Positions 24,937 to 33,531 are shown, numbered from the stretch's first letter. The stretch is 64,000 nucleotides of DNA from CAZTJA01 sp964613745 (GCA_964613745.1 CAZTJA010000004.1:25130-89129); one strand, 5' to 3'. Made by a program: numbers and translations. Notes: generated from the sequence alone by a model not told the origin.

Positions 24937-25305
24937 ATGTGTGTCTCGTCAATGCATTTACGGGCACTAGTGAATAGAATTCTCGAAAAAAATAGCTCCA
25001 ACGGTTTTCAAGGCATCATTACCAATACCAGTCTCCACGATATTGTGCAGCTCATTTGTATAGGGCGCACTACATGCAGAATGTGCATCAAGAGTATGAC
25101 CGGAGAAGGTTTCATCTGTTTTCGAGACGGAGAAGTAGTACACGCGGAACTTGATGATTTTTCCGGCGAAGAAGCATTTTATCGTATGCTCTCCTGGGAC
25201 ACCGGCACTTTTGCGTGCGATGAGCAAACATGGGTAACGGAGACCATTCAGGAAAGCTGGGACTTTCTTTTAATGGAGAGCCTCAGGCGAATAGATCGGC
25301 TCTGA
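24937..25305 (+). CDS. DUF4388 (PatA N-terminal-like) domain protein
   Basis: 122 residues. The pattern GFQGIITNTSLHDIVQLICIGRTTCRMCIKS, then GFICFRDGEVVHAELDD and GEEAFYRMLSWDTGTF, is typical of DUF4388, a stand-alone domain in gliding, polarity and chemosensory signalling of Deltaproteobacteria and Cyanobacteria. Alternative starts at 24952 and 24970 are possible because no ribosome site is clear. It is the first gene of a same-strand cluster running to the kinase at 29533 and probably serves as a small adaptor for the downstream GTPase/roadblock pair. Confidence 0.8.
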   Translation: MCVSSMHLRALVNRILEKNSSNGFQGIITNTSLHDIVQLICIGRTTCRMCIKSMTGEGFICFRDGEVVHAELDDFSGEEAFYRMLSWDTGTFACDEQTWVTETIQESWDFLLMESLRRIDRL

Positions 25306-25372
25306 AAGTATTCTCCTAACTGTTCTTCCGTGAAGCAACCCACGGAATAAACATAGAACTCGAGTTCAAACC

Positions 25373-25789
25373 ATGCCGGATCTGGTGCTTACAAAACAAT
25401 CTCTGGACAGAATCGATTCGATTCTCGGAAACCTGTTAAATCGCAGCGGAGCACACACTGTTCTACTCATTGATAAAGCGGGTCAGTTGATCAGCTTTCA
25501 AGGGACTATGGATCAAGAAAAAGTTGCTTCGTTGGCTGCATTGACCGCGGCCAATTACGGCGCAACCACGGCCATAGCACGCCTCTTTGGAGAAGAAGAA
25601 TTCACACTGCTGTTTCACAAAGGCAAAGAGGAGAATATCCATTTTTCCAATGTCGGTGAAGAGTATTTAATGATCACTGTTTTCAGCAACAATACTCATT
25701 TGGGTTTAGTGAGGCTGGAGGTACGTAAGGGGCTGGAACAGATTGAAGCCATGTTCGCCGAGAATTTGCGGCAATGGTTCAATTCTTAA
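25373..25789 (+). CDS. Roadblock/LC7 domain protein (MglB-like)
   Basis: 138 residues forming one roadblock fold: a helix (LTKQSLDRIDSILGNLLNRSG), strands AHTVLLIDKAGQLISFQG, a helix rich in Ala (KVASLAALTAANYGATTAIARLFG), then paired strands. Roadblock proteins act as GTPase-activating or dimerising partners of MglA-type GTPases. The next gene encodes such a GTPase, starting 19 bp downstream, which supports a functional pair that sets or reads cell polarity or another switch. The start lacks an obvious ribosome site. Confidence 0.87.
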   Translation: MPDLVLTKQSLDRIDSILGNLLNRSGAHTVLLIDKAGQLISFQGTMDQEKVASLAALTAANYGATTAIARLFGEEEFTLLFHKGKEENIHFSNVGEEYLMITVFSNNTHLGLVRLEVRKGLEQIEAMFAENLRQWFNS

Positions 25790-25808
25790 GCCCGGCAAAG
25801 GTTCCGTC

Positions 25809-26441
25809 ATGGCAATAATTAGTTTTAGATCTGATGAAATCCACTGCAAAATTGTGTATTACGGCCCAGGTAGGGGAGGAAAAACCACAAACCTGATCAC
25901 GATTCACAAAGCGCTGGGTCATCAGGTTAGAGGCGAGTTGCTCTCAATAGATACCTCAGGCGACCGAACATTATTTTTCGACTTTCTTCCAATGGATCTT
26001 GGCAGTATTGGAAAATTTCGTATAAAAATTTCCCTCTATACGGTTCCGGGACAGGTTCGCTACAATGATACGCGGAAACTGGTGCTTAAAGGAGTAGACG
26101 GAATCGTATTCGTGGCGGATTCCCTGGAAGCCAGAAAGCACAACAATGTCGAAAGCCTGCTCAATCTAGAAGAAAATCTTAAAGAACAAGGCAAGAGCGT
26201 CAGTTCGCTTCCCGTTGTTCTTCAATACAATAAACGAGACTTGGCGGGCAGCAAAGTGGCCGTGATACCTGTGGATGAAATGGAGCATGACTTGAATGCG
26301 GATGGACGCTACCCGTCCTTTCTAGCGAGCGCACTGAAAGGCGACGGCGTAAGAGAGACTTTCAAGAAAATCTGCATGCTTACGGTGGTGGATGTCAGTA
26401 CAAGATTGTTAAAAGACAGAAACGTGGGAAGCGGTTCCTAA
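25809..26441 (+). CDS. MglA-like small Ras-type GTPase
   Basis: 210 residues from the ATG at 25809, preceded by AAAGG; the frame is open earlier but overlaps the roadblock gene. P-loop GPGRGGKT (19-26), the MglA-type switch-II segment TVPGQVRYNDTRK in place of the eukaryotic DxxG, and the base-specificity motif NKRD (141-144). MglA proteins cycle between polar GTP-bound and diffuse GDP-bound states and drive motility polarity or secretion-machine positioning in Myxococcus. The pairing with a roadblock protein here matches mglBA order. No motility genes are adjacent, so the output is probably the kinase encoded downstream. Confidence 0.92.
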   Translation: MAIISFRSDEIHCKIVYYGPGRGGKTTNLITIHKALGHQVRGELLSIDTSGDRTLFFDFLPMDLGSIGKFRIKISLYTVPGQVRYNDTRKLVLKGVDGIVFVADSLEARKHNNVESLLNLEENLKEQGKSVSSLPVVLQYNKRDLAGSKVAVIPVDEMEHDLNADGRYPSFLASALKGDGVRETFKKICMLTVVDVSTRLLKDRNVGSGS

Positions 26442-26473
26442 TAAGATCGATTCACAACGTCTGGAGACATGCG

Positions 26474-27754
26474 GTGGATGATCGAAAAAATAAGTCGCCC
26501 GAAGAACTGGGCGAAGCTGTCGGTAAGAAAATTGAGGAATTATTCGGCGGAATGTTTGCCGACGATATACCTCAAAGGGGTTCCCTAACTACCTCCACTG
26601 TTGTTTCTCCCGGAATTCCCTCACAATTCCCTCTCGACTCCGGAGCAGATGAGCCCCGAACCGAGTGGAAAACTACATCGCCTCCCGCTGCGAAAACCCA
26701 GGAGAGCTGGTCGCTCGATGTGCCTTCACAGCCTAGGCGTGAAGTGCCTCAAAGATCGAGTTTCCAGGACATAATCGACAGAATAGACGCACTGATCTAT
26801 CATTTGGAATGGGAAGCGAGTCCCGAATCGGTCATTGAAATATCCGAAAAACTAAACGAGATTGAAGCATACCTTCCGAGCACCGGACCGGCAAAGACAA
26901 TTTTAGCAATGAATCGGCGCATCTTGCCGCGCTACAGCACGCCCGACTCGGTTCCGCATCCGGCTTTTATCAAATTGCTCAGAGACAGCATTGATGCTTT
27001 CAAAACCGTCAACGAGTCAAACGGTTCAAAACAGCCTTCTCAGTACTTGATCTCTCAAATTTCCGCTGGATACAAGAGTATATCGAACAATGTGTCCCCA
27101 CCCCTAAAAGTCGCCGGCCCGGAAAACGGTAAATCCAGCGGCAAAATAATGGGCCTCATGACCGAATTCGGTGGTGCCATACGTCTTATTGAAGAAGTGA
27201 GTCGCAGATTATCGCGAAATTTAGGAACCCTAAGACAGGGTGGAGTCCTCTCGGGCGAGGAAATTACTCGAAGACTGGGAACGATTGAACATTTACTCAC
27301 CGAACGAATCGGCAAACTCACATCTTTGCATAGTCAGCTGGCCGAAGTCGCGCAATCCGAATCCTTGGGTTCTAATGAATTCACTGCCCAAAGTGTTCCG
27401 CCTCAATTAGTCCTCATGGTTTGGGCCGGAATACCTCTTGCCGCTTCAAATTCAATCATTGCAGGTATCTACCCCGTTTCGGCTCAACAGGTGGATCAGT
27501 TTGTAACGAAAGAAATTGTCACTCTTGGAATGACCAACATAAAACGTTTGCACATAAAAAGACCGAAGGGCACGGAAGGTATAAAGCCTGCTTGGCTTGT
27601 ACACTTCTGCAGCGGAGAAAAAAATTTCTTTCTGCTGCCCGAGAAACTCGCAGGTATCAGGAAGCCTCCTGAAGGGTGTGATCCGCTCCGAGATCCACGA
27701 GTAAAGATCGGCCCGACGGTTTACAACATTATCTATCCGGCTATTCTCAAGTAG
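26474..27754 (+). CDS. Unknown 426-residue protein inside the GTPase-kinase cluster
   Basis: GTG start with GGAG 8-9 bases upstream. The N-terminal ~95 residues are low in structure (Pro/Ser/Gln rich), a helical stretch follows (about 100-290, with two coiled segments around VIEISEKLNEIEAYL and IRLIEEVSRRLSRN), then a compact C-terminal domain with alternating strands (LVLMVWAGIPLAASNSIIAGIYP through PTVYNIIYPAILK). No known domain is recognised and no signal peptide or membrane helix is present. The C-terminal part may be the effector or sensor domain linking the GTPase upstream to the kinase, which starts 6 bp downstream. Confidence 0.75.
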   Translation: MDDRKNKSPEELGEAVGKKIEELFGGMFADDIPQRGSLTTSTVVSPGIPSQFPLDSGADEPRTEWKTTSPPAAKTQESWSLDVPSQPRREVPQRSSFQDIIDRIDALIYHLEWEASPESVIEISEKLNEIEAYLPSTGPAKTILAMNRRILPRYSTPDSVPHPAFIKLLRDSIDAFKTVNESNGSKQPSQYLISQISAGYKSISNNVSPPLKVAGPENGKSSGKIMGLMTEFGGAIRLIEEVSRRLSRNLGTLRQGGVLSGEEITRRLGTIEHLLTERIGKLTSLHSQLAEVAQSESLGSNEFTAQSVPPQLVLMVWAGIPLAASNSIIAGIYPVSAQQVDQFVTKEIVTLGMTNIKRLHIKRPKGTEGIKPAWLVHFCSGEKNFFLLPEKLAGIRKPPEGCDPLRDPRVKIGPTVYNIIYPAILK

Positions 27755-27760
27755 TTTGAA

Positions 27761-29533
27761 ATGAACGATGCCGAGTTGAAAACAAGCGAATTGAAAGTTC
27801 CGGAAGCTCGGCAATCCTTATTTGAACCTCGGTTTTTCGGGCGCTACCTCCTCATTGATCAAATATCGAGAGGAGGAATGTCCGACATCTTTCTGGCAAA
27901 ATCCCAGAGTGTCGGGGGATTCCAGAAACCCCAGGTCATCAAGAAACTCCTCCCTGCGTACGCCCTCAAACCTCGTTACGTTAAACGTTTCATTAATGAA
28001 GCAACTACCCTGTCGCGGCTCAATCACTCAAACATCGTGCAGATTTTTGACATGGGAGTGATTAATTCCGAGTATTTCATTTCTCTGGAATTGATTGAAG
28101 GTAGAAACATCGCCCATATGATCTCCAAAGCTGTGCGAACCAGCCGCTTGCCAAGTATCGAACTCGCAATTTTCATTACTCTGCAAACTGCAAAGGGGCT
28201 GGCTTACGCCCACCGTAAAAAAGGGTCGGGCGGCGAAAATCTGATGTTGGTTCATCAGGATGTAAATTCATTCAATGTAATGATTTCCTATGAAGCTGAA
28301 GTAAAAATCATCGATTTCGGTATTGCACGAATATTTCTGGACAAAGCCACTTCAAATGGACTTCCTATTACCGGAAAGCTCCTGTACTTCTCTCCCGAAC
28401 AGCTCTTGAGGAAAAATCTGGACCGAAGGGTGGATATTTACGGAACCGGTGTTCTCCTATATGAGCTGCTTACCGGTGAAAGACTCGTCAAGCATCAAGA
28501 AACGATACCTCAAACAGTCAAGACCATCCTGGAGATGGACATATTATCAAAAGTCCGTGAACACGATAGGATTCCGGAGCACCTTAAGCCGGTTCTCGTT
28601 CGAGCGATGGCAAGTGATCGCAATAAACGCTATTCATGGATGGAAGAATTAATTGACGCTCTCGAGTCCGTTGTGCAAAGCATGGGGCTTGTTCTCAATC
28701 AAAAAGAGTTCTCAAACTATCTCAAAGAACAATTCTCCAAGGAAATAGTGCTGGATCGTAGACGGATGCGACGATTATTGTCGGAAGGAAGATCTGCAAA
28801 GGCAACTTCACCTACCAAAGATGCTTCTAAAGAGAAGCTGCCGTTGGTCGACCAAATTTTCTCATATAATTCAAACCCTACGATTTCCATGAGTTCGGAT
28901 CCGGAGGAGAACGGTGAGCTTTCCATCAAAAGCATATCCGTCGATTCCGGAAGAGAGATTGTAAAGCAAGGAGATACAGGGCGGGAAATCTTCATTGTAC
29001 AGAAGGGAAAAGTGCGCATCTTTTTTCACTCCGGGGATCAGAAGCAATCACTCCACCTGCTGGAACCCGGAGAACTTTTTGGCGAAAATTCGCTACTTCC
29101 CAACCCGACGAATTACTACTCTGCAATTGCAGAAGGGGATTGCACTCTGGTTGTTATAGAAGCGAAATCCTTTTCAAAACTCATGGGCAAAGATGTTTCG
29201 AGGCAAGTTCTCATCAAACTCATAGAACGTGTTCGTGATTCGGAACACCTCATAGAAGGTCTGTTGATGAACGATGCTCTTTCACGTTTCATTTTCGGCA
29301 TCCTGTATTTTGATAGAAGAGCAAACTCGGACAGCGATTCCATCGATTTGATGGAATTACGAGAATTGTTTAGGATTCCGGATGATGACGCGATTGACAA
29401 ATATCTTAAAAAACTCGAGTCCCTCAAAGTATTGGAAATAGACGACAACAAAATTAATGTGCTCGACTCCTCGAAATTAGTGAATATCTTTAATGTTCTT
29501 GCCGGCCGTGGAAAATTCCTATTGAAAATATAA
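27761..29533 (+). CDS. Ser/Thr protein kinase fused to a cyclic-nucleotide-binding-like domain
   Basis: 590 residues. The Hanks-type kinase occupies about 25-310: glycine loop ISRGGMSDIFLAK, Lys near 61-62, catalytic HQD (165-167) in place of HRD with Asn 5 residues on, and DFG (185-187), so activity is likely retained. A charged linker leads to a cNMP-binding/CRP-type domain (about 385-475) with GDTGREIFIVQKGKVRIF and a phosphate cassette FGENSLLPNPTNYYSA in which the usual Arg is absent, so ligand binding is uncertain. A helical C-terminal region follows with a winged-helix-like end. It is soluble, with no membrane helix. Last gene of the GTPase cluster. Confidence 0.9.
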   Translation: MNDAELKTSELKVPEARQSLFEPRFFGRYLLIDQISRGGMSDIFLAKSQSVGGFQKPQVIKKLLPAYALKPRYVKRFINEATTLSRLNHSNIVQIFDMGVINSEYFISLELIEGRNIAHMISKAVRTSRLPSIELAIFITLQTAKGLAYAHRKKGSGGENLMLVHQDVNSFNVMISYEAEVKIIDFGIARIFLDKATSNGLPITGKLLYFSPEQLLRKNLDRRVDIYGTGVLLYELLTGERLVKHQETIPQTVKTILEMDILSKVREHDRIPEHLKPVLVRAMASDRNKRYSWMEELIDALESVVQSMGLVLNQKEFSNYLKEQFSKEIVLDRRRMRRLLSEGRSAKATSPTKDASKEKLPLVDQIFSYNSNPTISMSSDPEENGELSIKSISVDSGREIVKQGDTGREIFIVQKGKVRIFFHSGDQKQSLHLLEPGELFGENSLLPNPTNYYSAIAEGDCTLVVIEAKSFSKLMGKDVSRQVLIKLIERVRDSEHLIEGLLMNDALSRFIFGILYFDRRANSDSDSIDLMELRELFRIPDDDAIDKYLKKLESLKVLEIDDNKINVLDSSKLVNIFNVLAGRGKFLLKI

Positions 29534-29577
29534 CTGCACAGTCCTAGCATGCCTTCTCATTCACAACTGAGGTACAC

Positions 29578-30306
29578 ATGAAAGTAGTCGCACTCAATGT
29601 CGCTCCAAGAATGGAGTCCGGTAACACTCAAAGCATTCTCAATCCATTTATCATAGGACTCAAACAAGCCGGAGCGGCCGTTGATTTAATTATGGCCGAA
29701 AAGAAGGATGTTAGGCAGTGTATCGGCTGTTTTTCGTGTTATGCAACCACTCCCGGCATCTGCGTCCACGACGATGAAATGCCCGGTATTATCAACCGGA
29801 TTTCCGACGCTGATATCTTCGTTCTCGCCTCGCCAATATATTTGGATGGGATAACGTCCTTAGGCAAGAAGCTCATAGACCGAATGGTGGTTTTCCTGGA
29901 TCCGCATTTTTCTACGGATGAAGAAGGGGTTCTTCATCCTTTGCGTAAGAAATTCCCCTCCAAAATGGTCCTGGTTTCTGTTTGCGGATACCCCGGAGTC
30001 CAAAACTTTGATCCCCTTGTGAATCATTTCAAGCGATTGTCCAGAAATTTTCATTCGGAGTTTTCAGGCGCAGTGCTGCGACCCGCAGCCTTCTCGATGC
30101 TGCTTACCAGAAAGTACCCGGAGAAGATCAAAGCCGTAATGGATGCAATTCGCACGGCCGGATCCGAGGTAATAACCCAGGGGAAAATTGCCGAAAGTAC
30201 ATCAGAGGCCATAGCCGCTGAAATTTGTTCACCCGATGAGCTTGTAGCAATGGCAAATGCCTATTGGGACAGAGAACTGGATAAGCTCAATACTCAAAAG
30301 ACTTGA
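29578..30306 (+). CDS. Flavodoxin-fold FMN reductase (NAD(P)H-dependent oxidoreductase family)
   Basis: 242 residues. The N-terminal SNTQSI-type loop (here NVAPRMESGNTQSIL) binds FMN phosphate. CIGCFSC (about 49-55) is the Cys-rich iron-sulfur-flavoprotein-like segment, and ADIFVLASPIYLDGITS is the conserved strand with the aromatic contact to the isoalloxazine ring. Such proteins reduce quinones, metals or pass electrons between donors. It begins 44 bp after the kinase; whether it belongs to that signalling operon is unclear. Confidence 0.87.
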   Translation: MKVVALNVAPRMESGNTQSILNPFIIGLKQAGAAVDLIMAEKKDVRQCIGCFSCYATTPGICVHDDEMPGIINRISDADIFVLASPIYLDGITSLGKKLIDRMVVFLDPHFSTDEEGVLHPLRKKFPSKMVLVSVCGYPGVQNFDPLVNHFKRLSRNFHSEFSGAVLRPAAFSMLLTRKYPEKIKAVMDAIRTAGSEVITQGKIAESTSEAIAAEICSPDELVAMANAYWDRELDKLNTQKT

Positions 30307-30435
30307 CGGTGAACGGTCTCCCGCTTTTCAAAAACTTTTTCTAAAGAACCCGATTAGATTGCATTCAATATCGAATTTCCGTTCATCAATATTGTTTTCA
30401 AATCATTCGGGAAAACGATCTGAACCGGAGCTTGC

Positions 30436-32523
30436 ATGAGCTTCGAATTTCGCCGGCACTGTCGGATGACTAAAACCTTTCTATTCCTTCTCATAACGAC
30501 TCTTCTTACCGGTGGGGTGCTGTCGGCGGAACACGTTTGGGCCGGCGGTGTCTTTCATGTTTTTCCTCCCAAAATAGAAGATCAAATTGTGCCGGTTGCG
30601 AGACCTATCGTCCTTGTTTCCAAGTCCCTTGTCACCGTTTCGGAGAAGACGATCGAATACAGACTGGAGCAGACTTTTTACAACGACAATGATTATGAAT
30701 TGGAAGGTGTCTTTCTGTTTCCATATTTAGGGCCTTCCAATGATCTTGAAATCAAGATCAACGATCTTTCGGCTCCATATGAACTGCTTTCCCCAACCGA
30801 TATGACATCTCTGCTTAAAAAGATAACTCTTGCCGGCAGAGATCCTACATTGCTCGAACTCGGACAAAACAGTAACTACGTTGTAAGAAATGTTTCCATA
30901 AGCAGTCGTAAGCAAAAGAACATAAAAATGAAGCTCACTCTTCAATTACCATCTGAAGAGAGAGAAACTCTCAATCTATTGATCCCTTTTATCGGTGAAA
31001 GATATTCAATGACACCCGTTCGGGAAATGGATATCCGAATACGATTTAAGTCGGTGCGCCCGGTCCGAAATTTCTTTTCTTCAACCAATCATTTTTCGAT
31101 CATTCGGGAGACGCCCTACAGATGCCTTATTCAGGCCGGGAGAAACGGTCAAAAAGTCAGAGAAGATTTCCAACTCTTAAGTAGTTTTTCAGATAAAGAG
31201 CTGGATATTCTATCCTTAACTCACAGGACAGGGGACGGAAAAGGTTCCTTTATGGTGCTCATTTCTCCACCTATGAACCAAACCACGACGAAAGAAGCCG
31301 AAAAAGATGTTGTTTTTCTGGTAGATACTTCCGGAAGTCTTAAAGAAGGAGATTTCAGCATTGCCAAACGGATAGTGGAGCTTGGACTTCAGCGATTAAA
31401 ACCGACGGATCGCTTCAATATCCTAACCATGAGCACCAAAATCAATCGAATTTTCGATAAACTGGTGTATGCCACCGAGGAAAACAAAATGGAAGCCTCA
31501 CGGAATCTCATAGCGATAAACCGGGGAGGCGGCACGGACCTGTACAACGGAATCATCAATTCCGTCGAACAATTTTCCACAAGAAAGCGGCCGTCCTATT
31601 TGATAATTGCCGGAGATGGCCGTCCTTCAATTGGCATTACCAACCCGGAAACGATTCTGCACGACGTGAATCAGTTCAATCGGCAAAAAACACGCATATT
31701 TTCCATGGCCATAGGGACAACTGCGGAAACGGTTTTGTTGGATCGTATAGCAAAAGCTCATCGCGGCAGTATAATTCAGATATCCGGTGATGGGGATTCG
31801 GACAAAATGATAAAGGATTTTTTCAGCGAAGTATCTCAGCCTATTTTGTCGGATGCCCATGTCGACTTCACAGGATCCGCCGTTGAAGACCTGGAACCGA
31901 AGACACTCTCTGACCTTTTTGGTAATGACCCTCTCTCGGTTTTCGGGCGGTACAATGTTTCAGCTCAAGCAGAAACCTCCATGAAATTTCGGGCCAAGAT
32001 GTTCGGCAAATCCAAGACGGTGGTTCAAGACTTGTCTCTCCCAAAAGAAAACCCGGAAAATGGATTCATAGAAACCATTTGGGCTATGCGGCGAATGGCC
32101 GCCCTCATCGATCGCGAGAAACTGAAGGGTTCGGACGCAGAGCTTCGCGAGACAATGGTTTCACTTGCTTCAGAATTCGGATTCCTTCTACCTTTTGGGG
32201 AAAGTAGTTCAGGAAGGCGATCAAGCCTCGATGCAAAAACCGGCAACCTATTTTGGCATTACAAGAACTCTACCGTGCCCACTGATGTGCAAAGTGAAAC
32301 GTTTAAGAGAATTGGGATTAAAAAGTTCCGTCTGCTCAACGGGATCTGGACGGACCTCAACTACAAACCAGGATCTCCGGTGTACTCAATTGAATTCCTC
32401 AGCAACGTTTACATGGAATTGATCGAACAACACCCTGATTTGCGTCCGTATTTGGCCCTGGGTCCGGAAGTCATCATTGCCTGGAAGGAAAAGAACTTCA
32501 GAATTACTCAAAATCTGAACTGA
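30436..32523 (+). CDS. Exported VIT-VWA domain protein
   Basis: 695 residues. GGAG lies 5 bases upstream of the ATG at 30436; a second ATG 30 bases later starts directly at the signal peptide (MTKTFLFLLITTLLTGG). The region 45-230 resembles a VIT domain (inter-alpha-trypsin type: VSEKTIEYRLEQTFYNDNDYELEGVFLFP). The VWA domain (about 290-460) has an intact MIDAS DTSGS and a GGGTDLYNGI loop. The C-terminal ~200 residues are unassigned. It is a secreted or periplasmic adhesion or assembly factor. It has no sortase signal or transmembrane tail. Confidence 0.88.
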   Translation: MSFEFRRHCRMTKTFLFLLITTLLTGGVLSAEHVWAGGVFHVFPPKIEDQIVPVARPIVLVSKSLVTVSEKTIEYRLEQTFYNDNDYELEGVFLFPYLGPSNDLEIKINDLSAPYELLSPTDMTSLLKKITLAGRDPTLLELGQNSNYVVRNVSISSRKQKNIKMKLTLQLPSEERETLNLLIPFIGERYSMTPVREMDIRIRFKSVRPVRNFFSSTNHFSIIRETPYRCLIQAGRNGQKVREDFQLLSSFSDKELDILSLTHRTGDGKGSFMVLISPPMNQTTTKEAEKDVVFLVDTSGSLKEGDFSIAKRIVELGLQRLKPTDRFNILTMSTKINRIFDKLVYATEENKMEASRNLIAINRGGGTDLYNGIINSVEQFSTRKRPSYLIIAGDGRPSIGITNPETILHDVNQFNRQKTRIFSMAIGTTAETVLLDRIAKAHRGSIIQISGDGDSDKMIKDFFSEVSQPILSDAHVDFTGSAVEDLEPKTLSDLFGNDPLSVFGRYNVSAQAETSMKFRAKMFGKSKTVVQDLSLPKENPENGFIETIWAMRRMAALIDREKLKGSDAELRETMVSLASEFGFLLPFGESSSGRRSSLDAKTGNLFWHYKNSTVPTDVQSETFKRIGIKKFRLLNGIWTDLNYKPGSPVYSIEFLSNVYMELIEQHPDLRPYLALGPEVIIAWKEKNFRITQNLN

Positions 32524-32634
32524 TTGGTGACTAACGTACCCGATGCATCATTCCATTCACATGCCGTTGCGACATGTATCCGCTCAAATAGGTATTTGGC
32601 CAAAAGATCGGATCGGCTCTTGACGAAAAACAAA

Positions 32635-32663
32635 TTGACCTAATGACGGTTTAAGTATATATA
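32635..32663 (+). promoter_or_regulatory. Strong sigma-70 promoter of the small secreted gene
   Basis: TTGACC (32635-32640) and TATATA (32658-32663) are 17 bases apart, 29 bp upstream of the ATG at 32692. Confidence 0.72.
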
Positions 32664-32691
32664 TGCTTAAAATTCGATGGGTAGTGAGATC

Positions 32692-32937
32692 ATGAAAACT
32701 CGCATTTGCATTGTGTTGCTGGTCACTTTTCTTATGATGTCGGTTCCGACACATTCCAATGCTTTTGCCATTCTCAGGTATACCTTCGATGCCATAGCAA
32801 ACCAATTCGGTCTGGATCGTGGACCTATCCCCAAAGAAATTCCAAAAAATCCGGCTTATGGAATTTATCCCAACAAAATGGGGGCACCAATGCGATCGGA
32901 CCTGAACAGAACGCATATTCAAGCAGAGGGATTTTAA
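32692..32937 (+). CDS. Small secreted protein, unknown
   Basis: 81 residues from the ATG at 32692 (GTGAG just upstream; another ATG at 32677 is in frame). A signal peptide (MKTRICIVLLVTFLMMSVPTHSNA) precedes a mature peptide of about 57 residues rich in Asn, Pro and Ile (GPIPKEIPKNPAYGIYPNK). There is no Cys and no recognisable domain. Its own near-consensus promoter suggests real expression. Convergent with the response regulator gene. Confidence 0.65.
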   Translation: MKTRICIVLLVTFLMMSVPTHSNAFAILRYTFDAIANQFGLDRGPIPKEIPKNPAYGIYPNKMGAPMRSDLNRTHIQAEGF

Positions 32938-32950
32938 ATTTAGGATAGAT

Positions 32951-33379
32951 TTACTGAACCGATAGCATTCCCGATTGAATTTTTCCCATAATATCCGCGA
33001 ATCTACCCGGATAAGACTTGCTGAGCACATCTCGGACTGAACTCTTCAGATCATCTACGTTGTTACCACGCTTTTCTAAAAATGCAGCCGCTTGTTCAAC
33101 AATTTCATCTGATGCGTGCTCCGTCATCAAGGTGTAAATTACTATGGGAATTGAGCTCTTCCTTGCCAATACTTTTTCGAGAATTTCCGTTTCCACCGAA
33201 TAAGGTATATCCAAATCAATTATCAAAAGGTCAGGGATCTTGGCTTCCACAATGCCCAGCAATTCATGTTCGTCCTTTGCGGTCAGCACGGAGAAGCCAT
33301 CGGATTCAAATTCGCGCCGCAGAAAATCGCGAACGTGGCGATTTTTATCGGCAATTAAAAGCACGAATTGATTGCTCAT
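32951..33379 (-). CDS. Stand-alone response-regulator receiver protein
   Basis: 142 residues with GAGGAG 6 bases upstream of the ATG. CheY-like receiver: acidic pocket start ADKN with Asp11, phospho-acceptor Asp55 in LLIIDLDIP, then IVIYT and a Lys in AAFLEKRGN. The ~25-residue C-terminal tail is short, and no output domain is attached, so it acts through protein partners. No histidine kinase gene is nearby. A perfect sigma-54 promoter is placed directly in front. Confidence 0.9.
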   Translation of the reverse strand: MSNQFVLLIADKNRHVRDFLRREFESDGFSVLTAKDEHELLGIVEAKIPDLLIIDLDIPYSVETEILEKVLARKSSIPIVIYTLMTEHASDEIVEQAAAFLEKRGNNVDDLKSSVRDVLSKSYPGRFADIMGKIQSGMLSVQ

Positions 33380-33406
33380 GGTTGACTCCTCGTAGGAAAG
33401 ACCTCA

Positions 33407-33422
33407 AGCAATGCTCGTGCCA
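33407..33422 (-). promoter_or_regulatory. Sigma-54 (-24/-12) promoter of the response regulator
   Basis: On the minus strand the sequence reads TGGCACG, four bases (AGCA), TTGCT, which is an exact match to the sigma-54 consensus TGGCACG-N4-TTGCW. It ends about 28 bp before the start codon, the spacing expected for a short leader. An inverted repeat GACAAA/TTTGTC (33456-33482) lies upstream and could be an activator site. Confidence 0.8.
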
Positions 33423-33455
33423 ATGAACTATGCAGCAAGTTGTGGGATTAATTCA

Positions 33456-33482
33456 GACAAATTTTAAATTCTGATTTTTGTC
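33456..33482 (-). promoter_or_regulatory. Possible upstream activator site (inverted repeat)
   Basis: GACAAA (33456-33461) and TTTGTC (33477-33482) form an inverted repeat with a 15-base AT-rich centre, 34-60 bp upstream of the sigma-54 -24 element. Enhancer-binding proteins usually bind somewhat further upstream, so this is tentative. Confidence 0.3.
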
Positions 33483-33531
33483 ACCACATCCATTCTGTAA
33501 ATTTTTCTGACATATCGTAAAATTACCTAGG

